From an uncultured Oscillospiraceae bacterium (lineage in GTDB: Bacteria; Bacillota_A; Clostridia; Oscillospirales; Acutalibacteraceae): DNA of 27,240 nucleotides. Under the pieces are notes generated by a model that was given only the letters and a program-made list of their open reading frames with translations, made no database searches and was not told where the DNA came from. The number at the start of each line of letters is the position of its first letter. The stretch's first letter is position 1. The DNA lies in assembly GCA_910587995.1 (NCBI GenBank), contig CAJUNS010000004.1:1-27240 (forward strand), written 5' to 3'. This document shows positions 1 through 8,097 of the stretch, in pieces. The position numbers were made by a program, and so were the translations under genes.

Positions 1-61
1 GCCCCTAAAAAAAATAAGAGGCCATCCGCGATAATTTGCATTTTCAATTGATTTTTTCTTT

Positions 62-1108
62 CTAGCGGCCAGTTTGCAGGCTCCGCAGCAGCACGCTGGC
101 AATCCGCTCGCAGCTGGCCTGCTCGCACACCGCGCCTTTTTCAAAGGCCACCCCGGGCATGCCGTATACCACACAGGACTCTTTGTCCTGGCCGATGGTA
201 TAGGCTCCCCGCTGGCGCATGCGCAGAAGACCCTCGGCTCCGTCCGCGCCCATGCCGGTCATAATGATCCCGATCATTTTGCACCGCACATTGTCCGCCA
301 TGGAGTGAAACAGCGCGTCTACCGAGGGCCTATGGCCGCTGACCTTCTCCCCCGGCTGGCAGGTGACGTAATATTCTCCGGCCGCGGTCCGGTTCACCCG
401 GCACTGCAGGTCCGCCGGGGCCACCAGGGCCAGCCCCGGGTGGAGCTTATCCCCGTTGGCGGCCTCCCGCACCTCCATGCGGCAGAGCTTGTTCAGCCGC
501 TCGGCATACATTTTGGTAAATCCCGGCGGCATATGCTGCACAACCACCATGGGAGGAATGTCGGCGGGCAGGCGCTTCATGACCTCCAGCGTGGCCTCGG
601 TGCCCCCTGTGGAAGCCCCCAGGCCGATGAGATAGGGCTGTTTCAGGGTCAGAGGACCCAAGGGCAGCATAGGCGCGGCCTCTACCTCCGGGGCTTTTAC
701 CGGAGCGGGGCGGCGCACCTTGGCGCTGGCGGCTTCTGTCACCGCCTCTGCCAAGGACTGCACAAAAGCCTCCCGGCTCTGGACCCCGTCCGGTTTGCGC
801 ACAAAGCCTACGGCTCCCGCGTGGAGGGCGTCGAACACCTTTAGGTTCAGAGAGGACACCAACACCACCGGCAGCGGGTGCACGGGCAGCAGCTTCTTTA
901 AAAACTCAATGCCCGTCATGCCCGGCATCTGCACGTCGCAGGTCATCACGTCCGGATTCAGAGACTTGACCTTCCGCTCGGCGTCCATGGCGTTGATGGC
1001 ATAGCCGATGACCTCGATGCGGGGGAACCTGGCCAAGCCGTCGATAATGGTTTTTCTAGCTACGATGGAGTCATCCACCACCAGGACCTTTATCTTATTT
1101 AACTGCAA
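62..1108 (-). CDS. cheB: CheB, chemotaxis protein-glutamate methylesterase/deamidase
   Basis: The product is a 348-residue response regulator that removes methyl groups from, and deamidates, chemoreceptor glutamates in the cytoplasm, resetting adaptation. Residues 1-125 form a receiver domain with acidic D12/D13, phospho-acceptor D58 and K105. A linker rich in Ala/Pro follows (about 128-155). The C-terminal methylesterase domain has GASTGG with nucleophile S166, H192 in VVQHMPPGF and D289 in MTGMGADG, the family's Ser-His-Asp triad. Length is normal for CheB. The start is a TTG at 1106-1108, preceded by a strong AGGAGG ribosome binding site; no better ATG lies nearby. It is the last che gene in the window and follows cheR by 45 bp, so it is probably co-transcribed with cheW-cheR. 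No clear terminator is visible before the window edge, so the operon may continue to the left. Confidence 0.97.
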   Translation of the reverse strand: MQLNKIKVLVVDDSIVARKTIIDGLARFPRIEVIGYAINAMDAERKVKSLNPDVMTCDVQMPGMTGIEFLKKLLPVHPLPVVLVSSLNLKVFDALHAGAVGFVRKPDGVQSREAFVQSLAEAVTEAASAKVRRPAPVKAPEVEAAPMLPLGPLTLKQPYLIGLGASTGGTEATLEVMKRLPADIPPMVVVQHMPPGFTKMYAERLNKLCRMEVREAANGDKLHPGLALVAPADLQCRVNRTAAGEYYVTCQPGEKVSGHRPSVDALFHSMADNVRCKMIGIIMTGMGADGAEGLLRMRQRGAYTIGQDKESCVVYGMPGVAFEKGAVCEQASCERIASVLLRSLQTGR

Positions 1109-1153
1109 TCTGCTCTCCTCCTGCTCATCTTAAGTATCCCAAACAACGCCCCG

Positions 1154-1954
1154 CTATCTTTTCTGGAAGATGGAGGCCGCCACCCGGGTGTAAGGCGTAT
1201 CGGGGGGCAGGTTCTCCGCCTTGCTGATGATCAGGTAGCCCCCTGGAACCGTGGCGTCAAACATGCGGCGGGCCAGGGCGGACTTGGTAGGCTGGTCAAA
1301 ATAAATCATCACATTGCGGCAGAAGATTACGTCAAACTTCCGCTTGAACTGGATGGGGTCCATCAGGTTGAACTGTTTGAAGATCACATTGTTCTTAATC
1401 TGAGGGGCCACCTCAAAGTTTTTGCCCCCAGCGGGCTTAAAATAGTTCCGCTTCCAGTTCTGGGGGATGCTGTCCGGCAGCTCGTACACCCCCCGCTTGG
1501 CCTTGGCCAGCGCGTCCAGAGAGATGTCCGAAGCCAGCAGCCGGGTGTCCCACTGGGCGGCCCGGGAGCCCAGATAGTCCATGATATACATGGAGACATT
1601 ATAAGGCTCCTCGCCCGAGGAACAGGCCGCGCTCCAGATGGAGAGGCACTTGTCCCGCTCATGCCGCCGGACCAGGTCCGGCAGGATGCGGTTGACAAAA
1701 TAGTCGAAGGACTCAACCTCCCGCATAAAGTAGGTATAGTTGGTGGTAAGCCGCGAGAGCAGCTGGTTGATGTCGTCGCCAGAGCCCTTAGAGAGAAGAA
1801 AGTCCACATACTGGGTGAAGTTCTGGTAGCCCAGGTTCTTCACCGTGCTGGAAAGCCGGCTGGTGACCAGCTGCTTTTTCTGGGTCAGGTCAATGCCGTA
1901 CTTGCTCTTGACAAAGCTCACCAGCCGGATAAAGTCTTTTTCTGAAATTGCCAT
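1154..1954 (-). CDS. cheR: CheR, chemoreceptor glutamate O-methyltransferase
   Basis: This is a SAM-dependent methyltransferase that methylates chemoreceptor glutamates and opposes CheB. The N-terminal helical domain starts with SEKDFIRLVSFVKSKYGIDL and contains the family signature LTTNYTYFMRE. The Rossmann domain shows motif I WSAACSSGEEPY, ASDIS and FCRNVMIYFD. The preferred start is the ATG at 1954 (266 residues), which has a modest GAAGG 7 nt upstream and matches where the family usually begins. A longer version from the ATG at 1996 would overlap the end of cheW by 14 bp, but it has no ribosome binding site and adds 14 unconserved-looking residues. It lies between cheW and cheB on the same strand, the usual adaptation module. 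Confidence 0.95.
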   Translation of the reverse strand: MAISEKDFIRLVSFVKSKYGIDLTQKKQLVTSRLSSTVKNLGYQNFTQYVDFLLSKGSGDDINQLLSRLTTNYTYFMREVESFDYFVNRILPDLVRRHERDKCLSIWSAACSSGEEPYNVSMYIMDYLGSRAAQWDTRLLASDISLDALAKAKRGVYELPDSIPQNWKRNYFKPAGGKNFEVAPQIKNNVIFKQFNLMDPIQFKRKFDVIFCRNVMIYFDQPTKSALARRMFDATVPGGYLIISKAENLPPDTPYTRVAASIFQKR

Positions 1955-1982
1955 GGAGGGGCCTTCGGCAATCACCGGGCGC

Positions 1983-2486
1983 TTACTGGTGTCCATTGAG
2001 CAGCATGGTGCAGTCCAGCACCATCAGAGTCTGGCTGCGGGCGGGCATGCTGTACATGCCGGTCACCATCTTTTGGGCCTCCATGCCGCTTTGGTAAGGC
2101 ACGGGCAGAATCCGGCTCTTTTCAATGTCCATGGTCTGGTCCACCTCGTCCACCAGCATGCCGATCTGGACGCCCTCCACATCCAAAACGACGGTGCAGA
2201 ACTTCTCATCCGGCATCTGGCCCATCAGCAGCCGGAAGTCAATCATGGGCACAATGCCGCCCCGCAGGTTGATGACCCCCCGCAGGTGGGGCGGCAGCAT
2301 GGGAAGCCGGGTGATCGAGGTCTCCCACTGGGTCAGCAGCTCTTTCACATAGTCGGTTTTTACACCGTAATATACGCCGCCGGAAAGAAAGATAAGGTAC
2401 TTTTCCGTTTCCAGCTCCGCCTGCTCCTCTTCGGCAGCGGCGTCCGCGTTCCCGGCCCGTACGGCCGTCATGGTCTCTTCTGGCAT
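1983..2486 (-). CDS. cheW: CheW, chemotaxis coupling protein
   Basis: The product (167 residues) is a CheW-like SH3-type scaffold linking the CheA kinase to chemoreceptor arrays. After an acidic 20-residue N-terminal extension comes EKYLIFLSGGVYYGVKTDYV. This is followed by the family core LRGVINLRGGIVPMIDFR and the VDEVDQTMDIEKSRILPVP region. The ATG at 2486 is preferred because AAAGGA lies 9 nt upstream; a TTG three codons earlier overlaps that site and is unlikely. The gene has its own candidate promoter (2562-2590), is separated from cheA by about 200 bp containing an inverted repeat, and leads into cheR and cheB. Confidence 0.95.
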   Translation of the reverse strand: MPEETMTAVRAGNADAAAEEEQAELETEKYLIFLSGGVYYGVKTDYVKELLTQWETSITRLPMLPPHLRGVINLRGGIVPMIDFRLLMGQMPDEKFCTVVLDVEGVQIGMLVDEVDQTMDIEKSRILPVPYQSGMEAQKMVTGMYSMPARSQTLMVLDCTMLLNGHQ

Positions 2487-2561
2487 AGCGCACAATCCTT
2501 TCCATCGTCAAATCGGGGCGCGGGGGCCCCGCAGCCACTTGCTTTTTCGCGATATGGTTCT

Positions 2562-2590
2562 ATTATATCACACTTTTCCTGGCCGCGCAA
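2562..2590 (-). promoter_or_regulatory. Candidate sigma-A promoter for cheW-cheR-cheB
   Basis: Read on the minus strand this is TTGCGC, a 17-bp spacer ending in TGA, then TATAAT, i.e. an extended -10 with a partial -35. It lies about 75 bp upstream of the cheW start, outside cheA. Confidence 0.6.
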
Positions 2591-2598
2591 GCGGTAAT

Positions 2599-2678
2599 CC
2601 CACTGGAAGAGGGAACCGGCGAAGGGCTACGCGGGCCGGGGCCCAGCCGCTCTTCTCCCGCCCATCTCTTCCAGCGGG
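2599..2678 (-). repeat. Inverted repeat between cheA and cheW
   Basis: Two 13-base arms at 2599-2611 and 2666-2678 are complementary apart from one G-U pair in RNA, with CTGGAAGAG/CTCTTCCAG at the core. They enclose a GC-rich 54-base loop that can fold further. The element starts about 8 bp after the cheA stop. There is no T-run after the distal arm, so it is more likely a transcript-end or processing structure than a classical terminator. Confidence 0.5.
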
Positions 2679-2685
2679 GCGCGTT

Positions 2686-4779
2686 TTACATGCCTGCCGA
2701 GTGGGAGGCCGTATAAATGCTGGCCACGTCCAGGATGATGCTGATGTCGCCGTTGCCCAAAATGGTGCAGCCGGTTACGCCGTAGTTCTTGATGCCGTAG
2801 TCGTTCACATAGTCCGGCAGGGGCTTTACCACCACCTTCTGCTGGCCGATGAGCTCATCCACAAACAGGCAGAAGGAGTTCTCGCCGCTTTCCACCCACA
2901 GCAGGATGCCATCGTCAAATTCGTCGATGCCGCTGTCCATCTGGTAGAATTCCTTGGCCCGGACAATGGAATAGAAATTGTCCATTACCTCAATCATCTC
3001 TCCCTTGGTGGCGTCATGAATCACGTCCTGGGAGGTGACCTTCAGAATCTGCCGGATGTTGTTAATGGGCACCGTGAACACAGACTCGCCCACCGAAACC
3101 TCCATGCCATCCATAATGGCCATGGTCAGGGGGATCTTTAGAGTGGTAGTCATGCCAAAGCCCTTTTCGCTGCTGATGCTTACCATGCCGCCAACGGCCT
3201 CCACATTGGACTTCACCACGTCCATGCCCACGCCGCGCCCCGAGTACTCGGTAACCTCGGTGTTAGTGGAGAAGCCGGGCATCAAAAGGAAGTTGAGGAT
3301 GTCCTTGTGGGAGTAGTCCACGCCGGGAGCGGCCAAGCCCTGGCGGATGGCCTTGTTCAAGATGGCCTCATCGTCCGCGCCCTGGCCGTCGTCTATTACC
3401 TCTATAATAACCTCGCCGCCGGTCTGCCGGGCCGAGAGGACAATCCGGCCCACCGGGTCCTTGCCCGCGCTTACCCGGTCCTCCACGCGCTCCTCAATGC
3501 CGTGGTCCATGGAGTTGCGCACAATATGCATCAGGGGGTCGCCAATACCGTCCACAATGGTCTTGTCAATCTCCGTGTTCTCCCCTTCCAGCACCAGGTT
3601 CACTTCCTTGCCCAGCTTCTTGCTCATGTCCCGCACAATCCGGCGCATTTTCTGGAAGGTGGCGGAGACCGAGACCATGCGCAGGGACATGGACACATCC
3701 TGAAGCTGGTCGGTCAGGCTGCGCAGCTGGCGGGTGGCGGCGGTGAAGTTATCCAGCTTCAAGCCCTTCAAGTCCGGAGAGGCGGTCACCATGGACTCGG
3801 TGATAACAATCTCACCCACCACGGCGTTCAGCTCATCCAGCTTGGAAAGATTCACGCTGATCAGGCTCTCTTTGCTGTGGTTCTGCTGCTGCTTGCCAGC
3901 CTGGGCGGCAGGAGCCGCGGGCACAGGCGCGGCAGCCGGAGCGGTAGCGGCCGGGGCCGCGGGCGCAGGCGCGGCAGCCGGAGCGGGAGCCGCCGGGGCT
4001 GCCGGAGCGGGCGCGGGCTCTTCATAGTCGAACAGCTGGTAGTCGGCCACGCTGCCCGCGTCCTTTACCACCGCCAAAGCGCGCTCCCGCAGCTCGGAGG
4101 TCAAAAAGCGCAGCACAAAGCCCTTTTCCACCACAAAGGCCGCGGAGTCCGAGTTGGCGCCCACATCGCCGGGAACATAGTCGAACTGCCCCTCTTCCTC
4201 GCAGACCTCTTTGACGGAGGTGGCCAGCATAAAGGCCCGCAGGTTTTCCATGCCGCTGCCTTCATCGAAAAACACCTGAATCCCAAAGGGAAAGTCCGCG
4301 CTGCCAAAGTCCCCGGCGGCGTTTTCCTCCTGGGACTGGGCCTCTTCCGGAGCAGCCTCCTCTTCCGGGGCCTCTTTCCCTTGAATTTTATTTGAAAAGC
4401 TATTAATATTCGCCAAGATGCTGTCGATATTCTCAGTGAGGGTTTCGCCGTTCTCCAGCTTCTCCACCTCGGTCTTGAAGAAGTCGATGGCTTTGAAGAT
4501 CAGGTCGAAGAGCTCTGGGCGCAGGCCCTCGGGCACCACATCCATGGATTTGTCCCGAATGATGAAGAACAGATCCTCGATCCGGTGGGCAACCGTCATC
4601 AGGTTGTCAAACTCCATCATCGCGGAAGATCCCTTGATGGTGTGCATCGTGCGGAAAATTTCGTTTACGTCGTCCTGAGAGAAGGTCTTCAGTTCTTCCG
4701 CGCCCAGCACCATCTCGTCCAGGGACTCCAGAAGCGTGTTCATCTCATAGAGATACGCTTCCATCATATCGTTGCCCAT
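2686..4779 (-). CDS. cheA: CheA, chemotaxis sensor histidine kinase
   Basis: The product (697 residues) is the central kinase of chemotaxis; it autophosphorylates in trans and passes phosphate to CheY and CheB. The N-terminal HPt domain carries H46 in MHTIKGSSAM. A P2-like region follows, then an Ala/Pro-rich linker of about 45 residues. After this come the dimerisation domain, an HATPase domain with N-box HIVRNSMDHGIE, DDGQGAD and SGRGVGMDVV, and a C-terminal CheW-like domain. The start at 4779 is preferred over an upstream in-frame ATG at 4803, because AAAGGTGG lies about 8 nt before 4779 and falls inside the longer version. The linker is encoded by low-complexity GC-rich DNA (about 3900-4020). 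A candidate promoter lies at 4902-4930. No cheY, cheC or cheD is in the window. Confidence 0.97.
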   Translation of the reverse strand: MGNDMMEAYLYEMNTLLESLDEMVLGAEELKTFSQDDVNEIFRTMHTIKGSSAMMEFDNLMTVAHRIEDLFFIIRDKSMDVVPEGLRPELFDLIFKAIDFFKTEVEKLENGETLTENIDSILANINSFSNKIQGKEAPEEEAAPEEAQSQEENAAGDFGSADFPFGIQVFFDEGSGMENLRAFMLATSVKEVCEEEGQFDYVPGDVGANSDSAAFVVEKGFVLRFLTSELRERALAVVKDAGSVADYQLFDYEEPAPAPAAPAAPAPAAAPAPAAPAATAPAAAPVPAAPAAQAGKQQQNHSKESLISVNLSKLDELNAVVGEIVITESMVTASPDLKGLKLDNFTAATRQLRSLTDQLQDVSMSLRMVSVSATFQKMRRIVRDMSKKLGKEVNLVLEGENTEIDKTIVDGIGDPLMHIVRNSMDHGIEERVEDRVSAGKDPVGRIVLSARQTGGEVIIEVIDDGQGADDEAILNKAIRQGLAAPGVDYSHKDILNFLLMPGFSTNTEVTEYSGRGVGMDVVKSNVEAVGGMVSISSEKGFGMTTTLKIPLTMAIMDGMEVSVGESVFTVPINNIRQILKVTSQDVIHDATKGEMIEVMDNFYSIVRAKEFYQMDSGIDEFDDGILLWVESGENSFCLFVDELIGQQKVVVKPLPDYVNDYGIKNYGVTGCTILGNGDISIILDVASIYTASHSAGM

Positions 4780-4901
4780 ACTTGTGTTCCACCTTTTCTG
4801 CATAGATTGCCCGGCGCGTACCGCCCAGGTCCTGAAAATTTAGGCCGCAAAGCCACGGGCTCCCGCCGCGAAGCCGGGGCCGCAAACTTTGCGCTGCAAC
4901 C

Positions 4902-4930
4902 ATTATACCACAGGGCCCGCTGTTTCGCAA
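4902..4930 (-). promoter_or_regulatory. Candidate sigma-A promoter for cheA
   Basis: On the minus strand: TTGCGA, 17-bp spacer ending TGG, TATAAT. It has an extended -10 and lies about 120 bp upstream of the cheA start. No sigma-D (flagellar) type promoter was seen in front of cheA. Confidence 0.6.
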
Positions 4931-5195
4931 CCGGCAAAACAGAGCCCACAATAAGTATTTCGGCAGTTCCTTTAAAAAAGATAAGGGACTCTTCCCTTTT
5001 TCTCCCCTCATATTTCGATAATTTTCACCTTTTCCCCACGGGACCGGTCCCGCGCCAGAGGTGTCTCCCGGCAAATTGTGAATTTTTTGTAAATTTTCAC
5101 GCTCCTTGCCGGAAGGCTCAGGCGGACCGCTTCTGCCGGCGCCCATGCTTTTTGTGTGATTTAAGCTGAATTTTCATTTAATTCCGCTACATATC

Positions 5196-5225
5196 TTGAC
5201 GCGGCCCCTGGCAAGATTCTATAAT
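5196..5225 (+). promoter_or_regulatory. Sigma-A promoter for the FliK-like/FlhB-like/PilZ operon
   Basis: TTGACG, 18-bp spacer, TATAAT, 61 bp upstream of the first start codon. It is the only good promoter match before 5287 on this strand. Confidence 0.7.
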
Positions 5226-5286
5226 ATAGCAATAATACCCCTGCCGCTTTCCCCTTTCCGCGGCGGGCCACAGGAGCGAATCGCCT

Positions 5287-6714
5287 ATGCCGGAGATATT
5301 AAGACCCACAAACCCCGTTCCGGGGTATGACAACACAGGGTCCCGAAACCAGCCCATCAACCCCCAGGACCCCAATACCAACATCCAAAACGTGGTGGAC
5401 CCCAACCGGGTGACCCGGGCGGACCAGCGCGGCGACCAGCAGCAGGCTGGCGACGCCTCGGTCTCCCACCGAATGCGCTATGAATCCAACTTCCTCACCT
5501 TTTTGCAGCGCCTGGCCAACGCCCCGGATACGGCGTCGGCTTTTTTGCGTTTGCTTCAGGGCCAGGGGCTCCAGGTCTCCTCGGGCATCACCCCTGGGCT
5601 GGCGGCCGAGCTGCAGGGGTTTTTGGAGTTTTTGCAGATGGACGAGGCCCATTTGGCCCAGTTTCTGCAGGGGCAGATGCAGAGCGGCCTGCGCTTTGGC
5701 GGGGCTCTTTTTGCCGCTCTGCGCAACGCCTATTACAATTCCAGCTCCGAGATGTTCCGCACGGAGATTTTGCAGTTCCTGCGCCAGTACAGCGACTATT
5801 CCTCCACGGACCATCTGGAGTCCCGCATGCTGCAAACCCTGCGGGACATGACCCGCTCTCTGCCCAGCCACTGGGCCAACCAGCTCACCAACATGGCCGC
5901 CCAAATGGAAAACGGCGTCGCCGCCGGGGACCGCCAGGGCAACCTGGACATTTTGCGCAACCAGGTCTTCCCCCTTATCTCCGACTACGTCCGCCGCACC
6001 CACGACCACGGCATGGCCCGCAGCCTGCTTTCTATGCTGACTCTCGACATGGTCCGCTATGAAAACGGCAATGAGAACGAGCTGCTGCAGGCTTTCCGGC
6101 ATCTGGGGAACTACAATATTTTCAAAGGGGACCTGAGCCGGCTTTCCGACCAGGACCTGCTGCGGCTTTTAAAAGAAACCGACTTTGCCAAAGCCGCCCG
6201 GTCCAACAGCTTTGCCGAGCGCTTTACGGAGCTGGCCCAGCGGTCCCTGCGGGGCGAGGGCGGCTCCGCCGCTCAAGAGATTTTTCGGAACCTGATGGCC
6301 TCCATCCTGATCAACGAGAGCGTTTACATGCCCTTGCAGCACCTGCTGCTTCCCTTTCAATGGGACGGCCGGGCGGTGTTTTCCGAGATGTGGGTGGACC
6401 CGGACGACGGGCACTCCGGCGGGCAGGAGGAGGCCTCGCCCCGGCTGCTGATCAAGATGGACGTGGAGGGACTGGGCGCTTTCGACCTGCTCATCAGCGG
6501 CAGCGGCGGCAAAACCGCCATGCAGGTGAACTGTCCCCGGCAGGTGGCGGCTTTCTCTGGGGACATCTCCCGGGACCTGGGGGAGATTTTGCAGCGCAAC
6601 GGCCTTACGCCAGGCGACATCCGGGTTTCGGCCATGCGCAGCCCCATGAGTATTTCGGATGCGTTTCCAAATTTATTTCAAGAGGTGAAGAACGGTGTCG
6701 ACGTCAAGGTCTGA
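5287..6714 (+). CDS. FliK-like (hook-length control-like) protein, YlqG-type
   Basis: The product has 475 residues. Residues 1-50 are Pro/Asn/Gln-rich and probably disordered. A long, Leu- and Gln-rich, probably helical middle follows (about 55-345). The last 90 residues are a compact domain (VEGLGAFDLLISGSGGK..., ending NGVDVKV) resembling the C-terminal domain of FliK-type proteins. The next gene is a stand-alone FlhB C-terminal-like protein, and this pairing matches Bacillus ylqG-ylqH, which supports the assignment. The true role of YlqG-type proteins is not established; a part in flagellar export or motility is an inference from fold and neighbours. The ATG at 5287 has CAGGAG about 10 nt upstream. 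The gene overlaps the next one by 20 bp. Confidence 0.75.
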   Translation: MPEILRPTNPVPGYDNTGSRNQPINPQDPNTNIQNVVDPNRVTRADQRGDQQQAGDASVSHRMRYESNFLTFLQRLANAPDTASAFLRLLQGQGLQVSSGITPGLAAELQGFLEFLQMDEAHLAQFLQGQMQSGLRFGGALFAALRNAYYNSSSEMFRTEILQFLRQYSDYSSTDHLESRMLQTLRDMTRSLPSHWANQLTNMAAQMENGVAAGDRQGNLDILRNQVFPLISDYVRRTHDHGMARSLLSMLTLDMVRYENGNENELLQAFRHLGNYNIFKGDLSRLSDQDLLRLLKETDFAKAARSNSFAERFTELAQRSLRGEGGSAAQEIFRNLMASILINESVYMPLQHLLLPFQWDGRAVFSEMWVDPDDGHSGGQEEASPRLLIKMDVEGLGAFDLLISGSGGKTAMQVNCPRQVAAFSGDISRDLGEILQRNGLTPGDIRVSAMRSPMSISDAFPNLFQEVKNGVDVKV

Positions 6715-7057
6715 ACGTCCGCGCCCGCCCCGGCAGAGGGCTGTGGCGCTGCAATATGGGGTCAGCGACGCGGCCCCGGTCATCGTGGCCTCGGGCATGG
6801 GGCATCTGGCCGAAAAAATTCTGGACGTCGCCCAGGAAAACGGCGTGCCCATCTATGAGGACAACTCTCTGGCCACCATTCTGTCCCAGCTGGACCTGGG
6901 GCAGTCCATCCCGGAGGAACTGTACCGGGCGGTGGTAGAGATATACGTCTATTTTTTAAATTACAGCTTCGACCATCAGGGCCAAAGCCGCCGGCAGGAC
7001 GCCCCCGCCCCGGAACAGCCCGCCGGAGAAGAAGCCCACACAGAGGAGGAGTCTTAA
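6695..7057 (+). CDS. Stand-alone FlhB C-terminal-domain-like protein (YlqH/EscU-type)
   Basis: This 120-residue protein aligns by eye with the cytoplasmic switch domain of FlhB/YscU, the type III export substrate-specificity switch. The core runs from AVALQYGVSDAAPVIVASGMG through VPIYEDNSLATILSQLDLGQSIPEELYRAVVEIYVYF. The membrane part of FlhB is absent. The autocleavage NPTH motif expected just before AVAL is replaced by PPRQR, so it should not self-cleave; this agrees with Bacillus YlqH-type proteins. The C-terminal 30 residues are polar and acidic. The start is GTG at 6695 with AGAGGTG about 10 nt upstream, inside the end of the preceding gene, which suggests translational coupling. The pilZ start follows immediately at 7058. 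Confidence 0.85.
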   Translation: MSTSRSERPRPPRQRAVALQYGVSDAAPVIVASGMGHLAEKILDVAQENGVPIYEDNSLATILSQLDLGQSIPEELYRAVVEIYVYFLNYSFDHQGQSRRQDAPAPEQPAGEEAHTEEES

Positions 7058-7678
7058 ATGGCTTTATTTAGTAGCAAAAAATCAAAACCGAAAAACGTCT
7101 ATGTGCTGCTGGACAGCACCACCTCCCGGGTTTTGGCCCGGGGCACTTCCGAAAGCCCCCCCGAGATGCTGAACATCCAGCTGAACATCACCGAGGGCAA
7201 CGTGCAGGCCGTGGTCAACGCGGAAAACTTACAGATTGTCCCCGCGGACGAGGAACAGCCCCCCAAGCTGGGCCATGTCATCCACCGGCAGGGCAATTTG
7301 GTGGTGCTGGAGCCCACACGGATTCTCACTGGAACCAAGGTGCGGGAAAACCTGCGCATGCCCGTGGATTTTGACACCTTCATCTACCCTGCCAATCAGG
7401 AGGGCCGTTTCTATGCCAAGTCCAACGACCTGAGCTGCGGCGGCATCAGTTTTTACTGCGATGGGGAGATGGCTGTGGGCGACCGCATTGAGGTGGTCAT
7501 TCCCATCACCCGGGTGGCCCCCCTGCTGATGGTCTGCCAAATTTTGCGCAAGACCCAGGAGGAGGGTTCCAAGTTTTACGCCGCCAAGTTTCTGAACCTG
7601 CTCAGCGAGCAGGAAAGCATGATCCGCGAGGCGGTGTTCAGCGTGCAGCTTCGGGTGATGCAGCGGATGCAGCGCTAA
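7058..7678 (+). CDS. PilZ-domain c-di-GMP receptor protein
   Basis: The product has 206 residues with two parts, as in YcgR-like proteins: an N-terminal beta-rich region (about 12-90) and a PilZ domain (about 94-206). The c-di-GMP binding signature is complete: RENLR (R96 to R100, RxxxR) and DLSCGG (D124-x-S126-x-x-G129). The start ATG directly follows a GAGGAGG ribosome binding site and abuts the stop of the FlhB-like gene. YcgR/DgrA-type proteins slow flagella or shift cells toward sessile life when c-di-GMP rises. Placement with FliK/FlhB-like genes and next to the che cluster favours a motility role here, which is inferred. No transmembrane segment is visible. Confidence 0.88.
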   Translation: MALFSSKKSKPKNVYVLLDSTTSRVLARGTSESPPEMLNIQLNITEGNVQAVVNAENLQIVPADEEQPPKLGHVIHRQGNLVVLEPTRILTGTKVRENLRMPVDFDTFIYPANQEGRFYAKSNDLSCGGISFYCDGEMAVGDRIEVVIPITRVAPLLMVCQILRKTQEEGSKFYAAKFLNLLSEQESMIREAVFSVQLRVMQRMQR

Positions 7679-7709
7679 TCCCCCTTGGCAAACCTTTATG
7701 AACCCAGCA

Positions 7710-7758
7710 CCCTCTTCCCCCAGGCCTCATGCCTGAACCCGGAAGAGGGCCGGATTTT
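7710..7758 (+). terminator. Probable terminator of the PilZ operon
   Basis: A perfect 9-bp outer stem (CCCTCTTCC at 7710-7718 with GGAAGAGGG at 7741-7749) encloses a second stem (CAGGC/GCCTG, 7721-7735). It is followed by CCGGATTTTCT, a weak T-run. It begins about 30 bp after the pilZ stop. Confidence 0.55.
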
Positions 7759-7811
7759 CTGGGCCGCTTTCCGCTTTTTGGGGCGGAAGCTCTCCGCCGC
7801 CTCTTAATGCA

Positions 7812-7841
7812 CTTGAAAATCGGTATCTACCGATTTTCAAG
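7812..7841. repeat. Perfect 14-bp-arm palindrome
   Basis: CTTGAAAATCGGTA, a 2-base centre, then its exact reverse complement. Such a long perfect arm with a minimal loop would extrude or form a very stable RNA hairpin, and it is the longest perfect palindrome noticed in the window. Confidence 0.85.
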
Positions 7842-7844
7842 CAG

Positions 7845-7869
7845 GGCGGCGCGGGGTGCCCGTGCCGCC
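7845..7869. repeat. GC-rich hairpin
   Basis: GGCGGC at 7845-7850 pairs with GCCGCC at 7864-7869, with an inner GGG/CCC stem and a GTG loop. Confidence 0.6.
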
Positions 7870-7871
7870 AG

Positions 7872-7900
7872 GTTCAAAAGAGGTATCACCTTTTTTGAAC
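7872..7900. repeat. 13-bp-arm near-palindrome
   Basis: GTTCAAAAGAGGT, ATC centre, ACCTTTTTTGAAC: arms match except for one position. It has the same layout as the 7812-7841 palindrome (A/T-rich ends, tiny loop) but a different sequence. The run of six Ts lies inside the stem. Confidence 0.7.
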
Positions 7901-7952
7901 TGCGGTAACTATATAGGCTGGCTGCCAATTTTTGCAAAATGCGGCAATCTGG

Positions 7953-7981
7953 TTGATTTTTTCATTAATATGGAATAAAAT
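7953..7981 (+). promoter_or_regulatory. Candidate sigma-A promoter of the SLH surface protein gene
   Basis: TTGATT, 17-bp A/T-rich spacer, TAAAAT. It predicts a leader of about 140 nt before the ATG at 8131. Confidence 0.55.
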
Positions 7982-8060
7982 TAGTTCAACACAAAGCCCA
8001 AATTGGAGAAAGGGGGGAAGGGCCTGGAACCTACATAACACTACGCGCGCAAGCCCACGC

Positions 8061-8097
8061 GGAAAAGCCGGGCCGCCCAAGTGCCGGGGCTTTTTCC
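8061..8097 (+). terminator. Terminator-like hairpin in the SLH-gene leader (possible attenuator)
   Basis: GGAAAAGC at 8061-8068 pairs with GCTTTTTCC at 8089-8097 with one bulged T, and inner CGG/CCG pairs extend the stem. The 3' arm ends in a T-run, and the structure ends 33 bp before the SLH start codon. It lies downstream of the only clear promoter, so it would act on the SLH transcript. Confidence 0.45.

Larger units (their letters stand above)
4780..5286. other. Divergent intergenic region between cheA and the FliK-like operon
   Basis: No convincing gene is seen in these 507 bases. The region holds back-to-back promoters: the cheA promoter on the minus strand at 4902-4930 and the plus-strand promoter at 5196-5225. 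Open frames here lack ribosome binding sites and family-like sequence. Confidence 0.7.

Noticed and set aside
3307..4395. Plus-strand open frame opposite cheA
   Set aside because: Contains the mirrored Ala/Pro linker as Arg/Gly/Ser repeats; it is a shadow of cheA.
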